Positions 35,436 through 45,349 of a stretch of 64,000 nucleotides of DNA are shown one piece after another (positions within the stretch are counted from its first letter, which is position 1; the number at the start of each line of letters is the position of its first letter). The translations under genes and the position numbers were made by a program. The notes under the pieces were generated by a model. It was not told the DNA's origin, did no database searches, and worked only from the letters and a program-made list of their open reading frames with translations. This DNA comes from Verrucomicrobiota bacterium (GTDB taxonomy: Bacteria; Verrucomicrobiota; Verrucomicrobiia; Verrucomicrobiales; Akkermansiaceae): positions 56,706 to 120,705 of the forward strand of contig RDZR01000025.1 of assembly GCA_004294095.1 (NCBI GenBank). Direction: 5' to 3'.

Positions 35436-37865
35436 ATGGCAAAGGTGAAGCTGCGCAAATGGTTCAAGCAACGCGGCTGGAAGCCATTTCCCTTTCAAGA
35501 AGAAACGTGGCAGGCGTTTTTTGAGGGTAAATCTGGTTTGCTGCACGCGCCGACGGGTGTCGGAAAAACGTGGGCCGCATATCTTGGCCCGCTGATGATG
35601 ACGGATCCTGCGGCGAGTGGTTTGCAAATTCTATGGATCACCCCGCTGCGAGCTCTTGCCGCCGATACGCTGCGAACGCTGAGGGAGCCGCTGCAGGATT
35701 TTTTCCCAAAATTCCAGGCCGAAGCGCGCACCGGCGATTCATCGGCATCGCTGCGTGCCCGCTTGCGCAAAAATCTGCCGCATACGTTGGTCACCACTCC
35801 AGAATCGCTCTCCTTGATGCTGACTCACGCGGATTTTCGGGAAAAAATAGCGAATCTGCGCGGCATCATCGTGGATGAATGGCACGAATTGCTTGGCACC
35901 AAGCGCGGCGTGCAGACCGAGCTTTGTCTGGCGAGGCTGAGGACGTGGCAGCCAAATGTGCGGATCTGGGGCCTCTCAGCCACGCTTGGCAATCTAACTG
36001 AAGCACGGCGCAGTTTGCTCGGCAGCGCATTTTCCGAATCTGTTGAAATTTCCGCAGATCTCAAGCGAACGATCTCGCTGGAAACCTGCATTCCTAAAGA
36101 AATGAGCCGATTTCCGTGGGCCGGCCACATCGGCACTCAGTTGGCAAGCCAAGTCGTCACCTGCATCGAGAAGGCCCAAGCGACGCTGCTTTTTACCAAC
36201 ACCCGCTCGCAAACGGAAATTTGGTTCCAGCAAATTTTGGCGATCCGCCCCGATTGGAAATCATTGATCGCGATGCATCATGGGTCGCTGGACCGCGCGG
36301 ATCGAGAGTTGGCTGAAGCGGGATTGCGCGATGGCTCGTTGAAATGCGTAGTCGCCACTTCCTCGCTGGACCTAGGCGTCGATTTTTCACCGGTGGATCA
36401 AGTCATCCAAATCGGCTCGCCCAAAGGCATTGCGCGGCTCATGCAGCGAGCGGGGCGCTCAGGCCACCAACCAAACCGGACATCCAGTATCTTATGCGTG
36501 CCGACTCATGCGTTGGAGTTGATCGAGTTCGCAGCGGCGCGGGATGCGATGAAAAGCGGCGAGATCGAGTCCCGGCGATTGATCAAATGCCCCTTGGATG
36601 TGTTGGTGCAGCATTTGGTGACGTGTGCGATTGGTGAGCCATTTGCCCCCGCGGAAATGCGCGCGGAGGTGCAATCAGCCTGGGCGTATGAAAATTTGAG
36701 CGATGCGGATTGGGCGTGGGCGATGGGTTTCATCACCGATGGCGGCCACGCGCTGAAGTCGTATCCCAAGTATCGAAAAGTGAGTGAAATGAATGGTCGC
36801 TACGGCGTCGAGGACAAGCGCTTAATCGCGCAGCACCGGATGAGCATCGGCACGATCGTGAGTGAGCCATCAGTGAGTGTTCAATTCGCCAGCGGCCGGA
36901 GTTTGGGGACCATTGAGGAATCATTTGTGGCCAAGTTGAAGCCTGGATCTCGGTTTATTTTTTCTGGCAAGGCATTGATTTTGGTGAGGCTGCATCAGCG
37001 CAAGGCCACTGTCAAAGTCGCGCCGAAAACGGGCACGGGCGCGGTGGCCATTTGGGGTGGCAGTCGCATGCCGTTGAGCACGGAGCTTGCGGATGCGATG
37101 GCACGGCGTCTTGGTGGATTGGAAGATCAGGACGGACCGGAAATGAGCGCAGTGCAGCCGCTGCTTGATGTGCAGCGCCAGTGGTCGCAAGTGCCCGGCA
37201 CCGAGCGATTGTTGATTGAGTTCACCCGCTCGCGCGAGGGTGAGCATTGGTTCATCTATCCGTTCGCCGGGCGCTTGGTCCACGAAGGGCTCTCGGCATT
37301 GTGCGCCTTTCGCCTCGCGCGAGAAATTGGCGAATCGATCCAAACGACACAAAATGATTACGGTTTTTCGCTCACTGCGCGGCGCGGATTATCGCTTAGT
37401 GAAGAATATGTGGCGCTGGCACTCACGGCGGAAAATTTTTATGAAGACCTCATCGAGTGCATGAATTCTGCGGAGCTCGCTCGGCGGCAATTTCGCGAAA
37501 TTGCGCGTGTTTCTGGCCTCGTTTTACAGCCACCGCCGAATCAACGCGATCGTGGGCAGCGCGATTTGCAGGTGAGTTCTTCGTTGTTGTTTGAAGTCCT
37601 CAATCGCTACGATCCCGAGAATCTTTTATTGGTTCAAGCACAGCGGGAAATTTTAGAAAAACAGTTAGAAATGACGCGTCTATCAGAAATCATCAAGCGA
37701 TGTGAGGCGATGCCCAAGGCTCTGATCGAAACAGAACATCTTACGCCATTTGCCTTTCCGTTGTGGGCGGAGCGACTCACCGCGCTGATGCCTGCGGGCG
37801 ATGCGGAATCACGGCTGGAGGCGATGTTGCGTGAATTGACCCGAGCCGCTACCAATCTTGCTTGA
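35436..37865 (+). CDS. Ligase-associated DNA damage response DEXH helicase (Lhr-like)
   Basis: The 809-residue protein shows helicase motifs: Walker A APTGVGKTWAAY, DEWHELLGTKRGVQTE (DEXH), motif III LSATLGN and motif VI LMQRAGRSGH, followed by a long C-terminal region as in Lhr proteins. It directly precedes a PdeM-type nuclease gene, the pairing known for the ligase-associated DNA repair clusters (TIGR04121 with TIGR04123). The ATG at 35436 (MAKVKLRKWFKQRG) is used rather than the track start at 35334. Confidence 0.9.
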   Translation: MAKVKLRKWFKQRGWKPFPFQEETWQAFFEGKSGLLHAPTGVGKTWAAYLGPLMMTDPAASGLQILWITPLRALAADTLRTLREPLQDFFPKFQAEARTGDSSASLRARLRKNLPHTLVTTPESLSLMLTHADFREKIANLRGIIVDEWHELLGTKRGVQTELCLARLRTWQPNVRIWGLSATLGNLTEARRSLLGSAFSESVEISADLKRTISLETCIPKEMSRFPWAGHIGTQLASQVVTCIEKAQATLLFTNTRSQTEIWFQQILAIRPDWKSLIAMHHGSLDRADRELAEAGLRDGSLKCVVATSSLDLGVDFSPVDQVIQIGSPKGIARLMQRAGRSGHQPNRTSSILCVPTHALELIEFAAARDAMKSGEIESRRLIKCPLDVLVQHLVTCAIGEPFAPAEMRAEVQSAWAYENLSDADWAWAMGFITDGGHALKSYPKYRKVSEMNGRYGVEDKRLIAQHRMSIGTIVSEPSVSVQFASGRSLGTIEESFVAKLKPGSRFIFSGKALILVRLHQRKATVKVAPKTGTGAVAIWGGSRMPLSTELADAMARRLGGLEDQDGPEMSAVQPLLDVQRQWSQVPGTERLLIEFTRSREGEHWFIYPFAGRLVHEGLSALCAFRLAREIGESIQTTQNDYGFSLTARRGLSLSEEYVALALTAENFYEDLIECMNSAELARRQFREIARVSGLVLQPPPNQRDRGQRDLQVSSSLLFEVLNRYDPENLLLVQAQREILEKQLEMTRLSEIIKRCEAMPKALIETEHLTPFAFPLWAERLTALMPAGDAESRLEAMLRELTRAATNLA

Positions 37866-37868
37866 GCC

Positions 37869-38534
37869 ATGAAGCCATTTTCTGAAAGACCAATGATCGA
37901 GCTAACAGCGCACGGGGTCGCATTTCTAACAAATACTAGAACCGTAGTCTTAGCGGATCTTCACTTGGGAAAATCCGCAGCTTTTCGCGCACACGGCATG
38001 CCAGTGCCGGAAGGTGATTGTGCGCGGGACTTAGGCCGCTTGAGCCAAATTTTGAATGAGCTGGATGCCCGCGAGTGCGTGATTGCGGGAGATTTTTTTC
38101 ACGCACCAGCGGGCATGACTGAGGAAATCATCGAGGCGGTGGAGAATTTCATCACAGAAGCGGCGATGCCGATTCACTTTGTGCTGGGCAATCACGATGG
38201 GCGCATTGGCCGGATGCCGCATGGCCTGAAGTGGATCAAAGCACACGATCTAACAGATGGAATCAGGATCGTGCATGATCCTGCGGATGCGGCTGGTGCT
38301 GGCTTTCACATCGCTGGGCACTTGCATCCGGTGGTCAAAATCCGCGATGGCAAGCGCACGAGCATCCGCATGCCATGTTTTTATTTTCGCAATGAGGTGC
38401 TGGTATTGCCCTCGTTCGGCAGCTTTACCGGCGGCGCGGTGGTGCATCCGCAAGCCGGGGATCGGGTATTTGTGGCGATGCGCGAGCAAGTGGTGGAAGT
38501 GCCGAGTGAGTTGTGGAAATCGTCGCTGACATAA
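37869..38534 (+). CDS. pdeM: Ligase-associated DNA damage response endonuclease PdeM
   Basis: The metallophosphoesterase motifs are clear: VLADLHLGKSAAFRAHG, VIAGDFFHAPAG, LGNHDGR and AGHLHP. It starts 4 bp after the helicase stop. Family name and role follow TIGR04123, the partner of the DEXH helicase. The usual ATP-dependent ligase and exonuclease genes of the full cluster are not adjacent; moeA comes next. Confidence 0.88.
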   Translation: MKPFSERPMIELTAHGVAFLTNTRTVVLADLHLGKSAAFRAHGMPVPEGDCARDLGRLSQILNELDARECVIAGDFFHAPAGMTEEIIEAVENFITEAAMPIHFVLGNHDGRIGRMPHGLKWIKAHDLTDGIRIVHDPADAAGAGFHIAGHLHPVVKIRDGKRTSIRMPCFYFRNEVLVLPSFGSFTGGAVVHPQAGDRVFVAMREQVVEVPSELWKSSLT

Positions 38535-38559
38535 GTAGGGATGCTCATATCATTGAGTC

Positions 38560-39750
38560 ATGGATGAGATTGAGGATGTGTGGGCAAAAATTGATCGCGC
38601 GGCGTTTTTGTTAGAATCAGAGCGAGTGCTGTTAGATCATGCGCATCGACGAGTGCTGGCAGAGACCGCGCTGGCGCGAGAAGACAATCCGCCATTTGAT
38701 CAAAGTGCCGTCGATGGCTACGCGCTATCGGCAATCGATGAAACGTCATTTTTATGTGAGGAAATCACGGCTCATGCGGGCGATGCGCCGCAGGCCGTTT
38801 TGCGCAGCGGCATGGCGCGTCGGGTCTTGACCGGCGGCGTGGTTCCAAGCGGCACGCAGGCCATCGTGATGCAAGAGCATTGCGAGCTGCGAGATGGCCG
38901 CGTTTTTCTGAATCAACCGTGCAAGCAAGGAAGTTTCCTGCGCCATGCGGGTGCCATTTGGAAAAAGCAGGATGTGATTTTAGAGCAAAATAATCAAATC
39001 GATGCCGCCGCAATCGGCTTGCTTGCGGCGGCTGGAGTGACGGCTCCCTCGGTGCGTTTACAACCGCGCGTGGTGCATTGGGTGACTGGAAATGAATTAT
39101 ACCGCGGCGATGGGCCGCTGCCAGCAGGCGCGATCCGCGATAGCAATGGGCCGCTGTTGCGTGCTCTGTTAGATGCGGCGGGAGCTCAGATCACACAATA
39201 CAGTTTGCGGGATGATGGCGCTGCGCTGACGGCATCGGTCACTCAAGCGCAGGCGGATATTTTGATCATTTCAGGCGGAGCTGGGCATAGTGAGCGCGAT
39301 CATGCGCGCGCGGCGCTGTTAGGAGCTAACTTTGAAATTTTGATCGATGGTGTCAACAGCCGGCCGGGAAAGCCGTTAATTTTCGGGCAAAAAGGATCTG
39401 CACTGGCGTTTGGCTTGCCGGGCAATCCGCTTTCGCAATGGGTTTGTTATCACGTTTTTGTGAAGCGGGCGTTGCATCGTCTGTTAGGTTTGCCGGTGCC
39501 CGAGCTGCGTGAGGCGCGTCTAGGATCTGCTTTGCGCGATCGTGGCGATGGCCGTAAATCTTGGCAACCGGCGCGCCTCACTTGCGGGCTCGATGGCTTG
39601 ATGGCGCATCCGTTGGCTTGGCAACATTCAGGCGACCTCACGCAATTGCCGCAGACGGACGCACTCATTCTTGCCGAAGGAAATGCAGAATGGGCGAGCG
39701 GCGAGCTTGTGAAAATTTTACCCATCTCCATGATCCCGTCCGCAAGATGA
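38560..39750 (+). CDS. moeA: Molybdopterin molybdenumtransferase
   Basis: MoeA inserts molybdenum into adenylylated molybdopterin. Signatures are NPPFDQSAVDGYAL, TGGVVPSGTQAIVMQEH and the active-site region IISGGAGHSERDH, which varies slightly from the typical SGGVSxGxxD. The C-terminal domain (FGLPGNPLSQWVCYHVFV) is normal. It overlaps moaC (ATGA). The gene contains five TGTTAG hexamers, unusually many. Confidence 0.92.
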   Translation: MDEIEDVWAKIDRAAFLLESERVLLDHAHRRVLAETALAREDNPPFDQSAVDGYALSAIDETSFLCEEITAHAGDAPQAVLRSGMARRVLTGGVVPSGTQAIVMQEHCELRDGRVFLNQPCKQGSFLRHAGAIWKKQDVILEQNNQIDAAAIGLLAAAGVTAPSVRLQPRVVHWVTGNELYRGDGPLPAGAIRDSNGPLLRALLDAAGAQITQYSLRDDGAALTASVTQAQADILIISGGAGHSERDHARAALLGANFEILIDGVNSRPGKPLIFGQKGSALAFGLPGNPLSQWVCYHVFVKRALHRLLGLPVPELREARLGSALRDRGDGRKSWQPARLTCGLDGLMAHPLAWQHSGDLTQLPQTDALILAEGNAEWASGELVKILPISMIPSAR

Positions 39751-40211
39751 ATTCTCCACAGCAACCATTCAGCCATCTCGATGCAAGCGGCCAAGTGCGC
39801 ATGGTCGATGTCAGCGAGAAGCCGGTCATTTCCCGCATCGCCACGGCGGAGGCATATTTGCATTGTGAGCGGGCGACGATGGTGGCGCTGCGCGAGCATG
39901 CGTTGCCGAAGGGGGATGTCTTGGCCACAGCGCGGCTCGCAGGAATCATGGCGGCCAAACGCACGGCGGAACTCATTCCGCTTTGCCATGCCTTGCCACT
40001 CAATCAAGTGACGGTGGATTTTCTGTTAGATGAAGATCGCATTCACGTCCAGACATCCGCTCGCACCTCGGCGCGCACCGGGGTGGAAATGGAAGCACTC
40101 ACCGCGGCGGCCATCGCAGCGCTCACCTTGTATGACATGATGAAAGCGGTGGACAAATCAATGCGAGTGGAAGGAATCCGCGTGACGCTCAAGGAAAAAA
40201 TCGAGCCATGA
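39747..40211 (+). CDS. moaC: Cyclic pyranopterin monophosphate synthase
   Basis: MoaC forms cyclic pyranopterin monophosphate together with MoaA. It has MVDVSEKPVISRIATAEA, GIMAAKRTAELIPLCHALPL and VEMEALTAAAIAALTLYDMM, all family motifs. The start at 39747 (MNSPQQPF) gives the ATGA overlap with moeA; the track start lies inside moeA. moaA is not in this window. Confidence 0.94.
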   Translation: MNSPQQPFSHLDASGQVRMVDVSEKPVISRIATAEAYLHCERATMVALREHALPKGDVLATARLAGIMAAKRTAELIPLCHALPLNQVTVDFLLDEDRIHVQTSARTSARTGVEMEALTAAAIAALTLYDMMKAVDKSMRVEGIRVTLKEKIEP

Positions 40212-40705
40212 AAATCGGCCGTATCACGATTAGCGATCGAGCCAGCCGCGGCGAGTATGAAGACCTCGGTGGGCCTGCGATCGAGCGCGAAGTCAACGCC
40301 TGCTTCGCTGAGACGATTGAGTGGCTGCCGAGATTGGTGGCGGATGAAATTCCAGAGATTTCCTCTGCGCTGTTAGAATTGATCGATCAGCAGGACTGCT
40401 GGATCGTCTTTACCACAGGCGGCACTGGACCTGCCTTGCGCGATGTCACGCCCGAAGCGACTAGAAATGTGTTAGAACGCGAGTTGCCCGGCTTGGCGGA
40501 GGCGATGCGCATGGGCACATTTGATCGCGTGCCGACATCGATTTTATCTCGTGCGGTGGCTGGAATTCGGCAGCGTGCGTTGGTGGTGAATTTCCCGGGC
40601 AATCCAAAAGCGATTGGCGAGTGCCTGCCATTGATTGCTCCGGCTCTGGCCGAGGCCGTCACCCATCTCCGCGGCGTGCGTCCGCGGCTTCATCCCCGCA
40701 AGTGA
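40208..40705 (+). CDS. mog: Molybdopterin adenylyltransferase (MogA/MoaB family)
   Basis: The start MKIGRITISDRASRGEYEDL is typical of Mog, and the motif FTTGGTGPALRDVTPEAT marks the ATP/molybdopterin site. The C-terminal VVNFPGNPKAIGECL fits too. It overlaps moaC by ATGA and mobA by TGATG, so the four genes form a tightly coupled operon. Confidence 0.92.
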   Translation: MKIGRITISDRASRGEYEDLGGPAIEREVNACFAETIEWLPRLVADEIPEISSALLELIDQQDCWIVFTTGGTGPALRDVTPEATRNVLERELPGLAEAMRMGTFDRVPTSILSRAVAGIRQRALVVNFPGNPKAIGECLPLIAPALAEAVTHLRGVRPRLHPRK

Positions 40706-41298
40706 TGCATCGTGCGCTGTCCACGGCGGGTGTTGTTTTGGCCGGCGGCCGTTCCTCGCGTATGGGCACCGATAAGGCGGCGCTGGTTTGGAATGGGAAA
40801 ACTTTTTTAGAGCGGCAGATTGATTTGTTAGAATCGTTAGCGTGTGAAGAAATTTTTATTTCTGTTAGAAAAGATCAATCATTTCAAGTTTCACGCGGCC
40901 GCCTGTTAGAAGATCCGATCGCTGACGCAGGACCGATGGTCGGCATCGCCAGCGCGCTGGCAGAGACGCATTGTGATGCGCTGTGGGTGATTGCCGTGGA
41001 TCTTCCTTTGTTAGAAGCGAGTTGGATGCAGCTTCTGGAACAGGCGAGTTGTGCAGATAGCGGAGCCGTATTTCGCAGCGAAAAGGGCATTGAGCCGCTT
41101 ATCGGATATTACCCAAAATCTCTGTTAGACGTCCTCGATGCTGCGATTCGAGCAGGTAATTATTCGGTGCAGGACTTGCTTAAAAACGCCGAAATAGCGG
41201 GGAAGATGCATTGTATTGAGATGCCAAAAAGAATGTTAGATTCATGTCTCAACTGCAATTCGCCGGAAGATTTGGCGATGCTCCGCAAGCGCGAGTGA
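40705..41298 (+). CDS. mobA: Molybdenum cofactor guanylyltransferase
   Basis: MobA attaches GMP to the cofactor. The nucleotide-binding start is VVLAGGRSSRMGTDKAALVW; the Mg-binding region is WVIAVDLPLLEASWM; IEPLIGYYPKSLLD lies near residue 130. The ATG at 40705 overlaps the mog stop (TGATG). The gene carries at least seven TGTTAG hexamers in 600 bp, the densest spot I saw. Confidence 0.92.
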   Translation: MHRALSTAGVVLAGGRSSRMGTDKAALVWNGKTFLERQIDLLESLACEEIFISVRKDQSFQVSRGRLLEDPIADAGPMVGIASALAETHCDALWVIAVDLPLLEASWMQLLEQASCADSGAVFRSEKGIEPLIGYYPKSLLDVLDAAIRAGNYSVQDLLKNAEIAGKMHCIEMPKRMLDSCLNCNSPEDLAMLRKRE

Positions 41299-41302
41299 GC
41301 GA

Positions 41303-42406
41303 TTACTCTCTGGCTGGGAGAAGAGGAATTTCCGGATCAAAATCCAACGGCAAGTTTTCTTGAAATTCAGGCAAGAGGCCTTGGTTGAGCCCTTCTGTTG
41401 CGGCTTGAGGAATTCTGGCTGCGAGTTCGCGTGGCCATGCTTGCATATCGATCACTTCGCCCTGATAGAGCAACGAGACCACTTGGCCATGGTAAGATAA
41501 CTTTCCGAACAATTCGGCATTTGCGGCATCTCGGATCGGCACGTGATATGACATTCGGAGCGTTTCCTCGCCGCCCGCCCAGTCGAATGGTTCACTCACC
41601 CATTGTTCTTTCACTCGCGAGCTATCTTCTAATATCTCAATTTCACCGCGTTCATTTCGATTGAAAAAAGTGACGGAGATGGCGAGTTCTTTGAGATCGA
41701 TTTCCGCAGTGGGCGACTTCTGCACCGGAACGGTGAGGATGACGTGCTCCCCGAGTGGATCTTTAGGATTATGATAGATGCGGATTCTGGAGAGTGCGAG
41801 CTGGCCAGACATTTCATCGGTTTTGATGAAGCCATCGCGCAGCTTGTTAGCGGCTAACTGATAGAAAGATCCCGCGCGGCTAACGCCCATTTGAAATACT
41901 TTTTCGTAATGAGCTGCAGCTCGGTCATAGACTTCCATTTGCTCGTGCACCAAGGCCATTTCGTAGTGTGCCGTTGGATCTTCAGGCGTTTCTGCGAGAG
42001 CTTCTTCTAATTTCACAATCGCCTTCTGCATGTCTCCGGCGACGCGCGCAGTCTGAGCCTCTTTGATGAGTTTTTCCGCACGCGGATCATTGACGGGTGG
42101 CGGCGAAATGGGCCGCGGCGAAATGGGCCGCGGCGTGGCCGCAGGTGCCTGCGCTTCGAGGGGTATCGCGGCCAGCGGCGGTCTCGAAACGGTCGCGTGC
42201 CCGCTTACGTTCTGCTGCTCTGCCGCGGGTGCCGGCACGCGCACAATGATCGTTTGGGGTTTTTCTCTAGGGCTGCTCGCCGCTGTTCGCGAGGATTCGT
42301 AACGTGAAGCTAGCGCGAGGCCCGCAATCCACAACTGGCCGATCGTTAATAACGCGAATCCCCACATGCTGAGGGTGAATGCAAGTTTGCGATCTGCGAG
42401 TTTCAT
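41303..42406 (-). CDS. Membrane-anchored TPR-domain protein, unknown function
   Basis: A membrane segment (FALLTIGQLWIAGLALA) near residue 20 is followed by a Pro/Ala-rich linker with ISPRPISPPP and two TPR-like units (DMQKAIVKLEEALAETPEDP, YDRAAAHYEKVFQMG). The C-terminal half is a beta-rich domain with no known match. A protein-interaction scaffold at the membrane is likely, but its partners are unknown. I use the ATG at 42406 rather than a TTG at 42433. It is convergent with mobA by 4 bp. Confidence 0.65.
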   Translation of the reverse strand: MKLADRKLAFTLSMWGFALLTIGQLWIAGLALASRYESSRTAASSPREKPQTIIVRVPAPAAEQQNVSGHATVSRPPLAAIPLEAQAPAATPRPISPRPISPPPVNDPRAEKLIKEAQTARVAGDMQKAIVKLEEALAETPEDPTAHYEMALVHEQMEVYDRAAAHYEKVFQMGVSRAGSFYQLAANKLRDGFIKTDEMSGQLALSRIRIYHNPKDPLGEHVILTVPVQKSPTAEIDLKELAISVTFFNRNERGEIEILEDSSRVKEQWVSEPFDWAGGEETLRMSYHVPIRDAANAELFGKLSYHGQVVSLLYQGEVIDMQAWPRELAARIPQAATEGLNQGLLPEFQENLPLDFDPEIPLLPARE

Positions 42407-42586
42407 TTTTTTTGAAAATCCGAAGGATGGCAAAGAATCAATTTCCCGCTGTTTGCCAAGTCAAGTGGATTATCAAAATCTACCATCCTCAGAAAACTGA
42501 GCTTCTATTAAAAAATTTCCTTTTGTCCCTTGTGCACGAGTTGTTTTTAATGAGGATGACTATCAATAGCGCGTCTTTTATTAAAA

Positions 42587-42601
42587 TTAGAATAATTCTT
42601 G
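42587..42601. promoter_or_regulatory. Candidate PerR/Fur-type operator (7-1-7 inverted repeat)
   Basis: TTAGAATAATTCTTG is a 7-1-7 element resembling the PerR box TTATAATNATTATAA, with the core GAAT-A-ATTC symmetric. It lies 35 bp before the start of the Fur-family gene, in an AT-rich stretch. A possible promoter (TTGTCC, 17 bp, TTTAAT) is upstream. Autoregulation and control of suf are inferences. Confidence 0.5.
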
Positions 42602-42635
42602 ATTTTATTCAGGGTGAGTTTAACTTTTTGAAGTC

Positions 42636-43064
42636 ATGGTGAATCATCCCGAATCAACAGCAACGAATCAGGAATTTCCGGAAGAGATATCTGGTTTGAG
42701 AATGACGCGTCAGCGACTGGAAGTGTATCGTTGCTTGCACGATGAAAAAACTCACCCGACGGCGGTTGAAGTTTTCATGCGAGTGAAGGACCGCTTGCCG
42801 CACATTTCGCTGGCGACGGTGTATAATTGCCTCGAGGCATTGGTGCAGCACGGAGTGATTCGGCAGGTAAACTTTGAGCGGGAATCATCGCGCTACTGTG
42901 CGAACATGATCGATCACGGGCACTTTTTAGATGTCGAGACGGGGAAAATTTACGATCTCGAATTCAAGCCCGGCGTATGTGTGACGGATTTCATGAAATT
43001 GCCAGAGGGCATCATCACCGAAGACATCGACATCACGGTGCGCGGAAAATTTTCAAAAAATTAA
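42636..43064 (+). CDS. Fur-family transcriptional regulator upstream of suf genes
   Basis: The N-terminal winged helix is clear: MTRQRLEVYRCLHDEKTHPT and HISLATVYNCLEALVQHGVI. The dimerisation part has IDHGHFLDVETGKIYDLEF where Fur and PerR have HHDHxxCxxCGKVxEF. The cysteine pairs that bind structural zinc are missing, and the His cluster is reduced to HGH. It is 30 bp before sufC, so it probably controls the suf genes. Regulators of this kind in other phyla respond to iron, peroxide or heme; here the signal is unknown. Confidence 0.85.
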   Translation: MVNHPESTATNQEFPEEISGLRMTRQRLEVYRCLHDEKTHPTAVEVFMRVKDRLPHISLATVYNCLEALVQHGVIRQVNFERESSRYCANMIDHGHFLDVETGKIYDLEFKPGVCVTDFMKLPEGIITEDIDITVRGKFSKN

Positions 43065-43094
43065 CAAACTTTCATTCATTCAAAACACGCTAAT

Positions 43095-43847
43095 ATGAGT
43101 CTGCAAATTATCAACTTACACGCCACTTTAGAAGACGGAACGCCGATCTTGAAAGGGGTGAACTTGGAAATTCCCAAAGGGCAAGTCCACGCCATCATGG
43201 GCCCGAATGGATCTGGAAAATCGACATTGTCCAAAGTGATCGCAGGGCATGAAAGCTACGTCGTCACTGCAGGCTCGGTGTTACAAGATGGCGAAGAATT
43301 GTTAGAGAAATCAGTCGATGAGCGCTCGCGGGATGGAATTTTCTTAGCATTTCAATATCCATCGGAAGTTCCGGGCGTGTCGAATGCGAATTTCATTCGT
43401 GCGGCGTTGCAAGCGCGTTTGCCGAAGGGCGAGGAAATCGATGCAGTGGCCTATTACAAATCGCTCTACGAAAAAATGGATTTGTTAGAAATGGACCGTA
43501 AATTTACGGCGCGTGCAGTGAATGAAGGATTTTCTGGTGGTGAAAAAAAGCGCAATGAAATCCTGCAAATGATGATGTTAGATCCGCAGTATGGGATTCT
43601 TGATGAAACAGATTCAGGGCTTGATATCGATGCGCTTAAAATCGTTGCCAAAGGAGTCAATGCGATGCGCTCGCCGGACCGTGGCCTGCTCCTGATCACT
43701 CACTATCAACGTTTGTTAGATTACATCAAACCGGATGTCGTTCACGTGATGGCAGAAGGAAAGATCGTTCGCAGCGGCGGTGCAGAGCTTGCCCTCGAGC
43801 TCGAGGAAAATGGCTACGAATTTTTGAAAGAGCCAGCATTGGCGTAA
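43095..43847 (+). CDS. sufC: Fe-S cluster assembly ATPase SufC
   Basis: SufC powers the SufBCD scaffold. It has Walker [13 protein letters not shown], the signature [15 protein letters not shown] and Walker B followed by [14 protein letters not shown], with the family's characteristic start [20 protein letters not shown]. The length of 250 residues is normal. The order here is C-B-D rather than the more common B-C-D. Confidence 0.96.
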   Translation: MSLQIINLHATLEDGTPILKGVNLEIPKGQVHAIMGPNGSGKSTLSKVIAGHESYVVTAGSVLQDGEELLEKSVDERSRDGIFLAFQYPSEVPGVSNANFIRAALQARLPKGEEIDAVAYYKSLYEKMDLLEMDRKFTARAVNEGFSGGEKKRNEILQMMMLDPQYGILDETDSGLDIDALKIVAKGVNAMRSPDRGLLLITHYQRLLDYIKPDVVHVMAEGKIVRSGGAELALELEENGYEFLKEPALA

Positions 43848-43876
43848 ATTTTTTGAACACCAACTGTTGTTAGATT

Positions 43877-45313
43877 ATGTCATACGATACTTTAGAAGCA
43901 CTTGATCACGACACTCGCGAGGCGATTGATATCGATCGCACAAGGGGTGATTTTACCTTTCCCGAGCGCAATAAATTTGATGCCGGACGCGGCCTGACTT
44001 CCGCGACGGTGGATTATATTTCCAATGTTAAAAACGATCCCGACTGGGTTCGCGCATTTCGTCATAAAGCGTTGCAGGTTTTTCTTGAAAAGCCGATGCC
44101 GACGAATTGGGCGACGAAAGATTTGGAGAACATCGATTTTGATGTGATTCGCTATTATCTATCTGATGGAGAGAAGCCGAAACGTTCATGGGATGAAGTT
44201 CCAGCTGATGTGTTAGAAACGTTTGAGCGCTTAGGGATTCCTCAACAAGAGCGCGCATTTTTGGCAGGTGTGGAGGCGCAGTTTGATTCTGAAGCCGCCT
44301 ACTCCAACGTCAAAGAAGAGCTATCCAAGCAAGGCGTGATTTTTGTGAATTCGGCAGAAGGCTTGAAGGAACACGAAGAAATTTTCCGCCCATGGTTTGG
44401 TAAAGTGATTCCCACGGGAGACAATAAATTTTCCGCGTTAAACTCTGCGGTTTTCTCCGGTGGCTCATTCATTTACATTCCGAAAGGCCTTAAGCTCAAG
44501 CAACCGTTGCAGGCGTATTTCCGCATCAATTCCGAGAATTTTGGGCAATTTGAGCGCACGCTCATCATCGCGGATGAAGGCTCGGAAGTCATGTATATGG
44601 AAGGCTGCACCGCGCCGAAATTTGAGACGGCGACGCTGCACTCCGCCGTCGTCGAATTGGTCGCGCTGAAAGGCGCAAAAATCCAATACGTCACCGTGCA
44701 AAATTGGTCGTCGAATGTGTTCAACTTAGTGACCAAGCGCGGCATCGCCATGGAAGATGCCGAAGTGCGCTGGATTGATTGCAACATCGGATCGCGGCTC
44801 ACGATGAAATATCCAGGCGTGATCATGAAAGGCCGCCGTGCGCGTGGTGAGGTGATTTCCATCGCGTTGGCCAACAATGGCCAGCATCAAGACACCGGCG
44901 CAAAAATGATTCATGCGGCGGATGATACGACTTCCAATGTGGTTTCAAAATCGATTTCCGTCGGCGAAGGACGCTCGACCTACCGTGGCCAAGTATTGAT
45001 TCCCAAGCATCTGAAAGGCTGTAAAAACAACACGGAATGCGATGCGCTTTTGATCAATAGCAAAAGCCGCACAGATACTTATCCAGCAATTACCGTGAAG
45101 GGAAATCGCCATGCCACACAGCATGAAGCGTCGGTGAGCCAAGTATCGGAAGAAATGTTGTTTTACATGCAGCAGCGCGGAATTGACGAAGGCCATGCCA
45201 TGTCACTTGCCGTGAATGGATTCATCAACGACTTGGTGCGCGAATTCCCAATGGAATACTCGGTGGAGCTGAAGCGTTTGATCGATTTGGAAATGGAAGG
45301 CAGCGTCGGCTAA
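43877..45313 (+). CDS. sufB: Fe-S cluster assembly protein SufB
   Basis: The 478-residue scaffold has the beta-helix core with [20 protein letters not shown] and [20 protein letters not shown], and the C-terminal [40 protein letters not shown]-like start strands are present. It follows sufC by 29 bp and precedes sufD by 36 bp. sufS, sufE or sufU are not in this window, so the sulfur donor is encoded elsewhere. Confidence 0.96.
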   Translation: MSYDTLEALDHDTREAIDIDRTRGDFTFPERNKFDAGRGLTSATVDYISNVKNDPDWVRAFRHKALQVFLEKPMPTNWATKDLENIDFDVIRYYLSDGEKPKRSWDEVPADVLETFERLGIPQQERAFLAGVEAQFDSEAAYSNVKEELSKQGVIFVNSAEGLKEHEEIFRPWFGKVIPTGDNKFSALNSAVFSGGSFIYIPKGLKLKQPLQAYFRINSENFGQFERTLIIADEGSEVMYMEGCTAPKFETATLHSAVVELVALKGAKIQYVTVQNWSSNVFNLVTKRGIAMEDAEVRWIDCNIGSRLTMKYPGVIMKGRRARGEVISIALANNGQHQDTGAKMIHAADDTTSNVVSKSISVGEGRSTYRGQVLIPKHLKGCKNNTECDALLINSKSRTDTYPAITVKGNRHATQHEASVSQVSEEMLFYMQQRGIDEGHAMSLAVNGFINDLVREFPMEYSVELKRLIDLEMEGSVG

Positions 45314-45349
45314 GCCATTTATCTAACACTTTCTAACATTTTCTAGCAA

